Counted from the first letter of the stretch, positions 41,701 through 50,052 are shown. The stretch: DNA of 64,000 nt from Yersinia aleksiciae (GCF_001047675.1 NZ_CP011975.1:1094073-1158072); one strand, 5' to 3'. Made by a program: numbers and translations. Notes: generated by a model not told the origin, from the letters alone.

Positions 41701-43876
41701 CACATTGAAAAATGATCTGCATATCATATTGGGTTGTGCTGCCTGCTTTATCGATCTCAATCGCAGCGGGTGAATCCCAAGAATTTACTCGATAGATATC
41801 GGGATATTTCAAAAATAACTCACTCAATGGTGACGAGTCGAAAATTTTTGGGTTATTATTAACAATTGATTGCCAATTGTTACCTTTGTGCAGAGTCGGA
41901 TGTTGTCTTATTATATCTAAGAATGTTTCAAACTTCGCACGACTATCAACATTGTAGATCGTTAGTTCTAATAGAGTATTATCTATAATGCCATTATCGC
42001 CTGAGAAAAAAGGGGATAAATACTCCGAATAATAGCTAGTGAGTTGTTTAACCGACTTTATATTTTTTCTAACATCATTGAGTAGTTGTTCAACTACAGG
42101 ATTGCCATTAGCAAAAGGTATTCCATTCTTCTCGTCATAAACAATCTGATATTCATCTAAATCTAATCGTAAATTATCTACTTCCGTTGATCCTAATGTA
42201 ACGGCTTCATCAGGAACCTTGCTTTCATTTTTTCTATTTAATCCGGATTCATCTTTTTTTCTAAAATAATCAAGTGTACTTAATTTAACATTTTCTATCA
42301 TCTGTTGATCATTGTGCCAATATCCATTATCCTCTCTCTTCGCTAATAGTACATCTCCGCTAAAAATAGTGTTTTCAATTATCTCTAATTCATCGGGTAT
42401 ATTATCTGAAGTAAAATTCGCTAACAAAAAACGTTCTAAAGTCGCTATCTGTCTTAACTGATTATTATTGGGATCCACCTTAATGATAACCTTCCTACCA
42501 GAAGATAGATTTATTACCAATGTTCCAGTCACTAAATTTCGCTTACTGATTGTTAGGTTCCATTCATCCCGTAACAAGCTAAAAGGCAATAATTTCCTGA
42601 TCATCTCTTTTGTATTAACATTAACCACGTTACTTTTAAACCCTAGAGGAACAGAAGATTCTTTAATTAAATTAAAATAATCAAATAAAATTTTTTCTTG
42701 TTGCCATAATTCATCTAGAATTATTATTTTTTCATTGATGTTTTTTGTTGTTACATGAGTAAACCAGCGATCTATCTCACTACCAGCTACTATTTTACGC
42801 TTAATTAACTTTACCTGCTCAATTTCTGTTAACAATTTAAATTCAATTACTTCATCTAATTGCTCATGTATTTTAATAAGGAAATAGCGTAATATTTCTA
42901 CTTCGGGTGCATTTCTATCGATCTCTATTGTGTTAATAATCTCTTTTCTGGTAATAGCTAAACTAGGATAATATTCATCATAAAGCCATAACTGGTAAAC
43001 TTCCACTATCAGCTCATTCTGCAGCCAAGCAGGGAGCAAACTATATTCTGCTCTCATTGAGATATCATCGGCAGTCAGAAGATCACCCAGCTCTGCCAGT
43101 GGCGTATCTTTATAATACTCTATTGGTTTATGAAGAATACGGATATCACCTATCAAACCTTTTTTTTGCAATGCACGTAGCACCGGAAGTTCACTGTTCC
43201 AAAAAAAATTATTAATTCTTAAGCCTTCTGGTGAAGCCAAATAAACGGTCCAACCACGTTCTGCGCTATACGTAGCGTAGACGGAACAGATATATGAAAT
43301 AATTTTGTTTTTAAGAATATTGATTATTTTTGGGAGATTCCTATCAAATAGGTTACCCATGTTATACTTCAGTGATTCGGCTGTATTGATTATAAACCTT
43401 AGGCCTACAATGTCTTGCATACCAGAAAGTTCCAACTCGTTCCCGATATAAATATTATCTTCCCATAATTTCGCATAGGTCTTAAATTCACCACTAAAGA
43501 AAAGATATAACTTATTCTGACTTTTAGATGGTGAAACAGATAACCCTAGAGAATTAACATATATAACTAACTCATTAAAACGTTCATAATCATTATAAAT
43601 AGCGCCATCAATAGCTAAATCTGCAATCTTTCTTTTTTCTTCCTCAGTGACAATCTCAGGCACTTCCAGACCTTCTCGATCTAAATACCTAATTTCGGAG
43701 TCTATATTTTTTGCAAATCTTCTCTTAATTAGTTCAATATGCTCTATGGATAAATTAATCTTATTTTTTTCATTACCATCATTAATACGCTGATAAGTAT
43801 CAAAAACGATAGATAAGCTCTGTAGTAGTGATAAATTTTTTATGTCAGAAGTCACCTTCATATCTCCATTAGGCAT
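35780..43876 (-). CDS. Giant multidomain toxin with C80 autoprotease and TcdA/TcdB-type pore region
   Basis: This is an intact 2698-residue protein without a signal peptide, preceded by AAGGAGG. Residues 1 to about 700 match nothing I recognise. Residues about 720-910 are a C80 cysteine protease domain like those of MARTX and clostridial toxins: catalytic His798 in WQVVGHGRSD and Cys846 in VSLVGCAMIS, with AAARLVGKHAENSIFIQLD upstream. In such toxins inositol hexakisphosphate triggers self-cleavage inside the host cell. Residues about 960-1330 resemble the TcdA/TcdB/Mcf translocation region, with a long hydrophobic stretch at about 1200-1232 (GFGVAFAIVLGGTAASVAG). Four FG-GAP-like repeats (for example DFNGDGLVD) lie at about 1420-1640. 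RTX-like Gly/Asp repeats (GGDDSLSGNGGDD) lie at about 1735-1890, with weaker ones to 2280. The C-terminus is helical. Codons are visibly AT-rich, which suggests transfer. No dedicated transporter is adjacent. Confidence 0.85.
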   Translation of the reverse strand: MPNGDMKVTSDIKNLSLLQSLSIVFDTYQRINDGNEKNKINLSIEHIELIKRRFAKNIDSEIRYLDREGLEVPEIVTEEEKRKIADLAIDGAIYNDYERFNELVIYVNSLGLSVSPSKSQNKLYLFFSGEFKTYAKLWEDNIYIGNELELSGMQDIVGLRFIINTAESLKYNMGNLFDRNLPKIINILKNKIISYICSVYATYSAERGWTVYLASPEGLRINNFFWNSELPVLRALQKKGLIGDIRILHKPIEYYKDTPLAELGDLLTADDISMRAEYSLLPAWLQNELIVEVYQLWLYDEYYPSLAITRKEIINTIEIDRNAPEVEILRYFLIKIHEQLDEVIEFKLLTEIEQVKLIKRKIVAGSEIDRWFTHVTTKNINEKIIILDELWQQEKILFDYFNLIKESSVPLGFKSNVVNVNTKEMIRKLLPFSLLRDEWNLTISKRNLVTGTLVINLSSGRKVIIKVDPNNNQLRQIATLERFLLANFTSDNIPDELEIIENTIFSGDVLLAKREDNGYWHNDQQMIENVKLSTLDYFRKKDESGLNRKNESKVPDEAVTLGSTEVDNLRLDLDEYQIVYDEKNGIPFANGNPVVEQLLNDVRKNIKSVKQLTSYYSEYLSPFFSGDNGIIDNTLLELTIYNVDSRAKFETFLDIIRQHPTLHKGNNWQSIVNNNPKIFDSSPLSELFLKYPDIYRVNSWDSPAAIEIDKAGSTTQYDMQIIFQCENNPTVNRAAARLVGKHAENSIFIQLDIYSNYRAFIITSNTHGEWRKLKSHELLAKLKEQPEISKLRWQVVGHGRSDNSNYQTLAGQSPEQLTTRLSQFSHKLQIEHKINILPQQVSLVGCAMISSNTHASFAHKFMSSLDKKGIRSNVSASVNRIGVDQKGNKYDVSMPSINTQNNKYILPIRETEKLYWDRFGEITTQRKNGIDYRSTNIKNILVELSTGNLSTNDLNIRQKNELSELFPNLATGKFNRGELLFTLHDPLRLKTLMHNLQVLQEIPVIQDLHHEIGSIFRSKSKAGSYKPRYAIFGRLGYGMQGYGLVSALRLTMEYQRIINSGELTEKQKREIQFQLAITWGGVGANTTTEGLQYVLSKWGISYLQKLANKGGGLTSALLNKITLLKHNPVLLFNPRFLKDLRKLALRQFAHGAARFSIPLLSALTSGIDIYQAYHAFSKLAAETDPHVRRDLIASGIFSTINAAIGFGVAFAIVLGGTAASVAGLVGIGLAIAMITIADIYSAVSQIERLRDIVPDMTGSQQFENGLRLFLKFGLTPGLDNQIRYNQTMAGIYQQQQSYYEILLENKQGVDTLFYSRGDVVLKAILFIKRDERSQASKNLDEIRSFLGDPFENAKVYTQYAEMGQHRYYELDYINDINDHVIADFFDSGSNDSVIKIKNLNSHQVFSVLDGEATYSSFILSSDIDRNGLDDFIAIHRKSNTTLVSRENSVGLMVLDDYVRHWHYELSTYLAQPNGKYIKEDATLDWEKLPYAISRDEFDRVVFPVLGDFNGDGLVDFIVFHMNQIIVYSYDSLYSKQSGKNNKKLITYGDFIRQDKQYLVGDDSKNYPYSLSGDINNDGVDDVLLLNNHGEMLHLLGNVNGVFRQYIAKLPPELAGLLSFINPHRTQLQLADLNQDGILDLVIILNDGGYYQSLGYKVDEEYKIDVPLMVNKSTVYDDMASSVHYRENKLAQFGKHRIISISHDEKGENRLVSLSNHGQLLSHPLRGIKDNDISALFDLGGGDDIAAGYNKKKNIFTVGEGYKQYQGGENQDTFILTSSIATKNHILTGGAGSDTVALGEVLGDEVSSVIDINDGHYSQIEHGIVKRVAYLYDFENILGNESVNDEIIGNDLDNYLNGIGGDDSLSGNGGDDLLALQEGLARGGAGKDSYHILKNTQNRSLQIKIEEIAEDDNVDISVSNIFLEHNLNQIVSIELDDFDVLINLSNDNGFETQIRLVDIYIISSNEKKQVLNFNIQTFDGFTIVPLWPISFSESVAFSPNMAAYYSPIIDRSYNELMKIANHEDIVVLTSLDNNHQQKITHIKRVEGEEDIILRQCIFPEFIMLSPKEYSLLIGFLPRYELQGDHKDNILQVLKGRGLLEGRGGRDIYLIQEDMDNPTEISINNFDDALAPDTLVLSSWLLSEVIVERSGDDLLLRHRDQPEKHQSIRLLNYLKDEHYRHLKIKDKSGQSQYRDSTTGNLFDYQVSIDLHGNPFISAQQAPTVTTGNDEVVINSATFLSEDEIDTGDGHDAIIYLRGRENTTLKGGSGDDNYYYSVGSGSINIADTSGQDNLYLDKNIMLSALSAERRKNHLIVNIDGETLCRITFIDWYLDDLNKIEFIWVEDSQITFDELFSLCPYSSEYDQVCQQLKAMGLIFTVKQLADIDSQDGYNTLHQLKTISAWAIKYQISDPADLDYLVSMSLIAWRSNARNTDPLPLIEQSIDKFFQPLIAERINLTEEHIHWISREELNTVDIARWVRNYHLRSESEIDYLLEQLSLLKVSPLSHKALDFTFQNRIDLSRADIQLFQQKYGLSRQSLINLAMKYHVVGGEHFNLLLSNIQMLKDHGVVISESETPLILRKPIDLRSYFNQKGISKKHISRLAGRNMSFDELTLLLDKNIPIEQALTQELQTQYASRPLLDGDMIFGDATLEDPNEDIHQLVSAMDGLELIGGTSLLVVRQAAMASMAHQFVSESSIMH

Positions 43877-43893
43877 ATCCCCTCCTTATGAAA

Positions 43894-43929
43894 TAAATAA
43901 ATAAATAAATTAATTTATTTATTTATTTA
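43894..43929. repeat. 36-bp perfect AT palindrome built of tetranucleotides
   Basis: The segment reads as repeated AAAT units followed by repeated ATTT units and is its own reverse complement over 36 bases, centred at 43911/43912. It lies 17 bp upstream of the toxin start codon, just before its ribosome site. It could be a cruciform, an operator, or a slippage-prone tract. The rest of the 260-bp gap to yggN is AT-rich with no gene. Confidence 0.9.
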
Positions 43930-44137
43930 CACATTAAGAATTAAATATAATTATGTACTTTCACTTTTAATGAGATTTTATAATAGGCAGATATGAATTT
44001 AAAAAACAAGTTCAAGATCAGTAACCGAATAAACTTATTTTAAAAAATAGACATAATAATAAGCTAATTTATTGTAGGGAGGAGGAAATAAAGACATAGC
44101 CACTTTAGATTTGGAGGGGAAATATCCCCCCCTGCTA

Positions 44138-44875
44138 TTACCCTAAAGATTTAAGTAGCTCTTTACGCTGCTGTTCCAGCGTGGTGACGCGACTGCAAAC
44201 TTCATGGCCAAACTGCTGGAAGTCTTGCTCTTGATTATTCCATTCATTCTGAATGGCCTGCTGCAACCCACCCAAATTGCCCATAATAGCCTGCAACGGG
44301 TTATTGCCCGCGCCGCTGGTCGCCTGTTTGACGCCCATCTCATTTAAGCTGTCTTGCAACACGCCGCCCATACTTTGTTGCACCAATTGCCGGCCATCTT
44401 TCTCAACTTGATCAATAGCCTGATGATGGAAGGTTAAACCATCGCTGCGCTTTTCAATAATACGGCTCATCTGCTGCTTTAGTTGATCATTAAGCGTGGT
44501 CAGACGGTTACGTACATTGCTGTTACTGCCTAGCTCTTTAACGATCACTTTATCTAAAGAGACTCGTGCTTTCTCCAGACGTTGCTGCGCCCCCTGATCT
44601 ATCCAAGGCAAATCTTTACGCAATGCAGTCTGATAGCGGAATGCCTGCTGACGCTGCTCATCGGTCAGCGTCAATGTTTTGCCATTACGAATAACATCGC
44701 CGTCGGGTGAAATCTGCAAATTGCCGCTAGCCCCCACGATCTGTACAGATTGTGGACTGATAATCACATCATCCTGTGGCTTTACGCTGCACTGGTATTC
44801 AGCCTGCGCCTGCCAAGCGGTCAGCATTAATATTGCCAAGCCTACCGTTCGTAATGCTTTCATTTTATGTAACAT
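44138..44875 (-). CDS. yggN: Periplasmic DUF2884 protein YggN
   Basis: This is a 245-residue secreted protein of unknown function, homologous to E. coli YggN. The ATG at 44875 is chosen for the AGGAG site four bases upstream; the protein then begins with a signal peptide cut after QAQA. Conserved stretches are YQCSVKPQDDVIISPQSVQI, RIIEKRSDGLTFHHQAID and QDFQQFGHEVCSRV. It lies just downstream of the glutaminase gene on the same strand. Confidence 0.92.
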   Translation of the reverse strand: MLHKMKALRTVGLAILMLTAWQAQAEYQCSVKPQDDVIISPQSVQIVGASGNLQISPDGDVIRNGKTLTLTDEQRQQAFRYQTALRKDLPWIDQGAQQRLEKARVSLDKVIVKELGSNSNVRNRLTTLNDQLKQQMSRIIEKRSDGLTFHHQAIDQVEKDGRQLVQQSMGGVLQDSLNEMGVKQATSGAGNNPLQAIMGNLGGLQQAIQNEWNNQEQDFQQFGHEVCSRVTTLEQQRKELLKSLG

Positions 44876-44894
44876 AAGACTCCTGAAAAACTGT

Positions 44895-45842
44895 TTAAAA
44901 AATAGAGCGACCAATCCGCTGTGCCAGTAACTCTAAGGCAGCGGTTCCGGCGAGAGAGTTCCCTGCGCTATCTAATTCAGGTGACCAAACAGCAATGCAC
45001 AACTCATCCGGCACAATGGCGATAATCCCGCCACCCACGCCAGATTTTCCCGGCATACCCACGCGGAAGGCAAATTCACCAGCTCCATCATACATGCCAC
45101 TGGTAATCATCAGGGCATTGATTTGCCGCGCCTGCATCGGCGTAATCAATGGGTCATGCCCGCCAATGCTACGCCCCTGATTCGCCAGATAGACAAAGCA
45201 GCGGGCCAACTCGGTACAGCTCAAGCGCATGGCACAGTAGTGGAAATAGGTCTGAAGTACCGTCAGCACATCGTTTTCGAAATTGCCAAAAGATTTCATC
45301 AGATAAGCGATGGCCGCGTTACGATCTGAATGCTCAAACTCTGAGCGAGCGACTCGAGAATCATAGCTGATGCTATCGTCGCTCACCAGTTGGCGCACCA
45401 CTTCCAACATCCGTTGTTTCGGTGCACTCAGGCGGCTTTGCAACATATCGCACACCACCAACGCCCCTGGATTAATAAAAGGATTGCGCGGTTTACCCTT
45501 TTCTAATTCTAACTGGACCAGCGAGTTAAATGGCTGACCGGAGGGCTCTTTGCCAACTCGCTGCCAAACCTCTTGTTCGCCGTAACGGGATAATGCCAGC
45601 GTTAGACTTAATACTTTCGAAATCGATTGAATGGAGAATCGCTCATTGGCATCCCCGGCCTGAAATATCCTGCCATCCAGTGTACAGACAGCAATACCGA
45701 GTTTGTCAGCGGAGACTTCAGCTAACGCGGGAATATAGTCAGCAACTTTTCCCTGACCAATCAGTGGGCGAACTTGCTGCAATATATCCGCTAGCAAAGC
45801 ATTATCTAACACTATCGCCGTCTCAAAAACCTTTGCCAACAC
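44895..45842 (-). CDS. glsB: Glutaminase (GlsB type)
   Basis: The enzyme hydrolyses glutamine to glutamate and ammonia. The 315-residue product is a serine-dependent beta-lactamase-fold glutaminase; the Ser-x-x-Lys catalytic motif is in [10 protein letters not shown], followed by [25 protein letters not shown] and [16 protein letters not shown] start at 45842 is supported by GGGAG five bases upstream. In E. coli the asparaginase gene ansB is found in this neighbourhood and this glutaminase is elsewhere, so the locus has been rearranged. Confidence 0.94.
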   Translation of the reverse strand: MLAKVFETAIVLDNALLADILQQVRPLIGQGKVADYIPALAEVSADKLGIAVCTLDGRIFQAGDANERFSIQSISKVLSLTLALSRYGEQEVWQRVGKEPSGQPFNSLVQLELEKGKPRNPFINPGALVVCDMLQSRLSAPKQRMLEVVRQLVSDDSISYDSRVARSEFEHSDRNAAIAYLMKSFGNFENDVLTVLQTYFHYCAMRLSCTELARCFVYLANQGRSIGGHDPLITPMQARQINALMITSGMYDGAGEFAFRVGMPGKSGVGGGIIAIVPDELCIAVWSPELDSAGNSLAGTAALELLAQRIGRSIF

Positions 45843-45891
45843 AATGCTCCCAATAAAGCCTAATAACAGTTTCGGCTAATTACCGCCGATA

Positions 45892-45918
45892 AAACAAAGG
45901 CGCCTGCTTAGGCGCCCT
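45892..45918 (-). terminator. Terminator of yggL
   Basis: GGCGCCT (45899-45905) pairs with AGGCGCC (45910-45916) around GCTT. The minus strand continues into a T-rich tract. It lies between yggL and the glutaminase gene. Confidence 0.7.
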
Positions 45919-45947
45919 TATTAATTATCTGCCGTTTAAACGGAAGA

Positions 45948-46274
45948 TCAATCCCACCAGATATCAAATAGCTCACTGGTTTCTACATTTTTCAGCTTGC
46001 GAGCTTCTAGCCATTTAGTGACCAATGCACGATGCTCGTCAGTGCAGTGACCGATCTCTTGCAAGCAAATCAGACCTTCCCACTGCAAATAGCCACTGCC
46101 ATCAAATGCCAGACCATTGGCTTCAATGACTTCATCGATAAAAGCATCGACAGTTTCATCAATGACATCAACACCGGTTCCTTCAGGGAAGGTCCACTTT
46201 ACCGAGAAACCTAATTCCTGGAACTCGGCGATATGCATTTTCTTACGTAAGCGACGACTACGATTGTTAGCCAT
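45948..46274 (-). CDS. yggL: DUF469 family protein YggL
   Basis: This is a 108-residue acidic protein with a basic N-terminus ([14 protein letters not shown]), homologous to E. coli YggL, which associates with ribosomes (50S) in E. coli work. The conserved block is FQELGFSVKWTFPEGTG. Its start overlaps the trmB stop by one base (TAATG), so the two genes are coupled. Confidence 0.93.
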   Translation of the reverse strand: MANNRSRRLRKKMHIAEFQELGFSVKWTFPEGTGVDVIDETVDAFIDEVIEANGLAFDGSGYLQWEGLICLQEIGHCTDEHRALVTKWLEARKLKNVETSELFDIWWD

Positions 46275-46993
46275 TATTCTTTCCTCTCAAACATCAGATC
46301 CCAAACGCCATGTCCCAGACGCTGGCCACGTAATTCAAATTTTGTCAGCGGACGCGAGTCCGGACGAGGTACATAATCATTTTGTTCTGAAAGGTTGCGG
46401 AATGCATTCACACCTGACATCACTTCTAACATATGTTCCGCATAATGTTGCCAGTCGGTGGCCATATGGAACACGCCCCCAACTTTCAATTTACTTCTCA
46501 CCAATTCAACAAAAGGTGCCTGGACGATACGGCGCTTATTATGGCGCGCTTTGTGCCATGGGTCGGGGAAAAACAGCTGAACCATATCCAGTGAAGCATC
46601 CGGAATCATGTTTTCCAGCACTTCAACGGCGTCATGACACATGATCCGCAGGTTGCTGAGGCCAGCTTCGTGTGCTGAACCAAGACATGCCCCGACACCC
46701 GGAGAGTGAACTTCTATCCCCAGAAAATTCTGCTGTGGGTTGCTAACCGCCATAGCCACCAGCGAAGTACCCATACCGAAACCGATTTCCAATACCACTG
46801 GCGCTTCGCGGCCAAATAGAGCGTTTAAATCAACCGGCGTTGCCTGATATTCCACGCCCATCACCGGCCAGTAGCTATCCAACGCCAGTTGTTGGCCCTT
46901 GGTTAGGCGCCCCTGACGGCGAACAAAACTACGAATACGGCGCATGGCACGGCCGTTTTCATCAAATTCCGGGGATATGACGTCATTTATCAT
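46274..46993 (-). CDS. trmB: tRNA (guanine-N7-)-methyltransferase
   Basis: TrmB makes m7G46 in tRNA variable loops using SAM. The 239-residue product matches E. coli from the ATG at 46993. Motifs are [17 protein letters not shown] (SAM-binding) and [17 protein letters not shown] (catalytic region). It is followed by yggL with a one-base overlap and is divergent from mutY across a repeat region. Confidence 0.96.
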   Translation of the reverse strand: MINDVISPEFDENGRAMRRIRSFVRRQGRLTKGQQLALDSYWPVMGVEYQATPVDLNALFGREAPVVLEIGFGMGTSLVAMAVSNPQQNFLGIEVHSPGVGACLGSAHEAGLSNLRIMCHDAVEVLENMIPDASLDMVQLFFPDPWHKARHNKRRIVQAPFVELVRSKLKVGGVFHMATDWQHYAEHMLEVMSGVNAFRNLSEQNDYVPRPDSRPLTKFELRGQRLGHGVWDLMFERKE

Positions 46994-47105
46994 GGTGCTT
47001 TCTGTCTGTTGGTTGCGTATATGAATGCGCATTATGCAAAGATACGCCAGTTTATCAACTATGGACGTCATAAGTACAAAATTAAGCAGTAAATAACCTA
47101 TATAT

Positions 47106-47296
47106 GCCCAATCAAGTCAGTGATTCGGGTGAGTGAGTACAGCTAACACCGCTGTAGCTTCAAGTACGAAGGGCTCCCCAAAGTAATTGGAGTTACAGCA
47201 AGGCAGCCAGCGAATGAATCCCGATGAGCTGACTCAAGTCAGTGATTCGGGTGAGTGAGTACAGCTAACACCGCTGTAGCTTCAAGTACGAAGGGG
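47106..47296. repeat. Structured intergenic repeat (copy C, about 1.5 units)
   Basis: GTGATTCGGGTGAGTGAGTA recurs with a 122-bp offset. The stem arms here are GCTGTAGCTTCAA and TTGGAGTTACAGC, and the inner loop stem is TGAC-TCAA-GTCA. These differ from copies A and B by changes on both sides of the stems. It fills the trmB-mutY gap. Confidence 0.85.
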
Positions 47297-47370
47297 GTTT
47301 ACAGCGCTGGAACTCTATGCTGCAATCCTGCCCTACTTATTTATCTGCCGGATATCGATACCTGCTTATG

Positions 47371-48429
47371 ATGCAAGCGCAACAATTCGCGCACGCGGTA
47401 CTTGATTGGTACCAACGCTTTGGCCGCAAGACATTGCCATGGCAATTGGATAAAACACCTTATCAAGTGTGGTTGTCAGAAGTGATGTTGCAACAAACTC
47501 AGGTTGCGACTGTCATTCCCTATTTCCAACGCTTTATGCTGCGTTTCCCTGATATCCGTGCTCTGGCCGCCGCGCCGTTGGATGAGGTTTTGCATTTATG
47601 GACCGGGCTAGGTTACTACGCTCGTGCCAGAAATTTACATAAAACAGCCCAAACCGTGGTTGAACGTCATCAGGGCGAGTTTCCTACCACTTTTGACGAA
47701 ATACTCGCACTGCCGGGTATTGGTCGCTCAACAGCTGGTGCCATATTGTCCCTCGCTTTAGGGCAACATTTTCCTATTTTAGATGGCAACGTCAAACGAG
47801 TGCTGGCTCGTTGTTATGCTGTTGAGGGATGGCCCGGTAAAAAGGAAGTCGAAAGTCGACTGTGGCAAATCAGTGAAGATGTGACTCCCGCCAAAGGCGT
47901 AGGCCACTTTAATCAGGCGATGATGGATTTAGGTGCAATAGTTTGCACTCGCTCTAAACCTAAGTGCGAACTTTGCCCACTGAATATCGGTTGCATGGCT
48001 TATGCTAACCACAGTTGGGCACGCTACCCAGGTAAAAAACCCAAACAGACAATACCGGAAAAAACCGCCTATTTTCTGTTGATGCAAAACGACACTCAAG
48101 CATGGCTTGAACAGCGCCCACCAGTGGGTCTATGGGGTGGGTTATTTTGTTTCCCGCAATTTGCTGAGCGAGAAGAACTTGAGCGCTGGTTACAGCAACA
48201 AGGTATTTCAGCAAGTGGTTTGCAGCAACTGACGGCCTTTCGTCATACCTTCAGCCACTTCCATCTGGATATTGTTCCGATGTGGTTGAATGTGGGATCA
48301 GTCCGTGGATGCATGGATGATGGTGCAGGTCTCTGGTATAACTTAGCACAGCCACCTTCAGTTGGACTGGCCGCCCCAGTTGAGCGTTTATTGCAGATGT
48401 TGGCTAAAACAGAATTAGCGAAACAATAA
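47371..48429 (+). CDS. mutY: Adenine DNA glycosylase MutY
   Basis: MutY removes adenine mispaired with 8-oxoguanine. The 352-residue product has the helix-hairpin-helix [18 protein letters not shown] followed by the catalytic Asp in [16 protein letters not shown]. The [4Fe-4S] cluster ligands lie in [17 protein letters not shown], and a C-terminal NUDIX-like domain follows. Start chosen to match E. coli MQASQF; an ATG three bases earlier is equally possible, and the frame to 47317 is not supported. yggX follows at 63 bp, as in E. coli. Confidence 0.95.
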   Translation: MQAQQFAHAVLDWYQRFGRKTLPWQLDKTPYQVWLSEVMLQQTQVATVIPYFQRFMLRFPDIRALAAAPLDEVLHLWTGLGYYARARNLHKTAQTVVERHQGEFPTTFDEILALPGIGRSTAGAILSLALGQHFPILDGNVKRVLARCYAVEGWPGKKEVESRLWQISEDVTPAKGVGHFNQAMMDLGAIVCTRSKPKCELCPLNIGCMAYANHSWARYPGKKPKQTIPEKTAYFLLMQNDTQAWLEQRPPVGLWGGLFCFPQFAEREELERWLQQQGISASGLQQLTAFRHTFSHFHLDIVPMWLNVGSVRGCMDDGAGLWYNLAQPPSVGLAAPVERLLQMLAKTELAKQ

Positions 48430-48492
48430 CGGGCAACAGCGCCATTTACCCAAACTGCTTTATTTGACGATAGTCATAGATGAGGATTTAGC

Positions 48493-48765
48493 ATGAGCAG
48501 AACGATTTTTTGCACGTTTTTAAAGAAGGATGCTGAGGGACAGGATTTTCAGCTGTATCCGGGTGAAATAGGCAAACGTATTTATAACGAAATCTCAAAA
48601 GAAGCCTGGTCACAATGGATAGCTAAACAAACCATGCTAATTAATGAGAAAAAACTCAGCATGATGAATGTGGCGGACCGCAAGCTATTGGAGCAGGAGA
48701 TGGTCAACTTCTTGTTCGAAGGGCAGGACGTTCATATTGAAGGTTATACTCCACCGAGTAAATAA
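48493..48765 (+). CDS. yggX: Iron-trafficking/oxidative stress protein YggX
   Basis: YggX is a 90-residue protein that protects Fe-S clusters against oxidation and is thought to bind Fe(II). It begins [19 protein letters not shown] with the conserved Cys7, followed by [18 protein letters not shown] and a C-terminal helix. It is SoxRS-linked in E. coli and directly downstream of mutY, another oxidative-damage gene. Confidence 0.96.
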   Translation: MSRTIFCTFLKKDAEGQDFQLYPGEIGKRIYNEISKEAWSQWIAKQTMLINEKKLSMMNVADRKLLEQEMVNFLFEGQDVHIEGYTPPSK

Positions 48766-48802
48766 CCACGTGGGGCCTCCGCGGGTCCCGCTGTTATCCT
48801 CT

Positions 48803-48918
48803 AAATAATTCGAGTTGCGGGTAGGCGGCAACAGATCGCATTGCCAGGATGCTTTAAAAATAAGTGACTGGGATGAACGAAAGTAGCTAACACTCGGGCA
48901 ACTTTAAGTATGACGAGG
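48803..48918. repeat. Degenerate intergenic repeat (copy D)
   Basis: The segment between yggX and mltC contains GAGTTGCGGGTAGGCGGCAA, AAGTGACTGGGATGAACGAA and GCTAACACTCGGGCAACTTT, recognisable but diverged matches to the family at 24941. Here the outer stem uses CCAG/CTGG instead of CCGA/TCGG. Confidence 0.7.
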
Positions 48919-48947
48919 ATATTCCTCATCAAGATATGGCTTTTAAG

Positions 48948-50024
48948 ATGAAGAAAATTTTAGCTTTGCTGGTAATTGCACCATTGTTAGTGTCTTGCTC
49001 AGGCAATAAAAATCAGGCAGATAGCGAAGTCTTTATCAAAGACACGAACGGTTTTGAGATTTTAATGGGCCAATTTGCCCACGATATTGAAAATATTTGG
49101 GGATTAAAAGAAGTCTTAATCGCGGGTCCGAAAGATTACGTTAAGTATACGGATCAGTATAAAACCCGCAGCCATATCAATTTCGATGCCGGTACGATTA
49201 CGGTTGAAACTATTGCCACGACCGATCCGGCGGCTCATTTGCGTCAAGCGATCATCACCACATTATTGATGGGCGATGATCCTGGCTCGATCGATCTCTA
49301 CTCTGATGCTAACGATATTCAGATCAGCAAAGAGCCTTTCCTCTATGGGCAGGTGCTAGATAATAATGGCGAGCCGATTCGCTGGGAATGGCGTGCAGCC
49401 CATTTTGCTGATTATTTACTGCAAACCAGAATGCAAAAACGCACCTCTGGCCTGCATGTTATCTGGTCGGTAACGTTGCAATTAGTACCTAACCATCTGG
49501 ATAAACGAGCTCATAAATATCTGCCACTGGTGCGGCAATCAGCTGAACGATATGGTGTCGAAGAGTCATTGATTCTGGCAATAATGCAGACAGAATCGAG
49601 CTTCAACCCCTATGCCGTTAGCGGTTCTGATGCGCTCGGCCTGATGCAAGTCGTTCAGCATACTGCAGGGCGAGATGTATTCAAATTGAAAGGCAAAGGC
49701 GGTCAGCCAAGCCGCAGCTATCTATTTGATCCAGCAAATAATATCGATGCAGGTACTGCATATCTGTCAATTCTGCAAAATACCTATTTAGGTGGTATTC
49801 AAAATACGACCTCACGGCGTTATGCCGTTATTACCTCTTATAATGGCGGTGCAGGTAGCGTATTACGTGTGTTCCACAGCGATAAAAATCAAGCGGTGAA
49901 TATTATCAACAATATGGCACCGGGTGATGTATTCCAAACGCTAACCACTAAGCACCCATCCGGTGAATCCCGCCGTTATCTGGTGAAAGTGAACAGCGCG
50001 CAGAAGAGCTACCGCCGCTATTAG
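48948..50024 (+). CDS. mltC: Membrane-bound lytic murein transglycosylase C
   Basis: MltC cleaves the glycan strands of peptidoglycan with 1,6-anhydro product formation. The 358-residue lipoprotein has lipobox LVSC with Cys17. The DUF3393 domain fills the N-terminal half. The SLT catalytic domain starts at about 190, with catalytic Glu in [15 protein letters not shown], then [15 protein letters not shown] and [15 protein letters not shown]. An ATG at 48936 would add MAFK. It precedes speC as in E. coli (where nupG intervenes). Confidence 0.95.
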   Translation: MKKILALLVIAPLLVSCSGNKNQADSEVFIKDTNGFEILMGQFAHDIENIWGLKEVLIAGPKDYVKYTDQYKTRSHINFDAGTITVETIATTDPAAHLRQAIITTLLMGDDPGSIDLYSDANDIQISKEPFLYGQVLDNNGEPIRWEWRAAHFADYLLQTRMQKRTSGLHVIWSVTLQLVPNHLDKRAHKYLPLVRQSAERYGVEESLILAIMQTESSFNPYAVSGSDALGLMQVVQHTAGRDVFKLKGKGGQPSRSYLFDPANNIDAGTAYLSILQNTYLGGIQNTTSRRYAVITSYNGGAGSVLRVFHSDKNQAVNIINNMAPGDVFQTLTTKHPSGESRRYLVKVNSAQKSYRRY

Positions 50025-50052
50025 TTTTAGTGGGGCTTGATAAATAAAACTC

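Noticed and set aside
35780..43876. TcdB-type glucosyltransferase in the toxin N-terminus
   Set aside because: No DxD motif in a suitable context and no resemblance to the glucosyltransferase blocks could be seen, so only the protease and pore regions are claimed.
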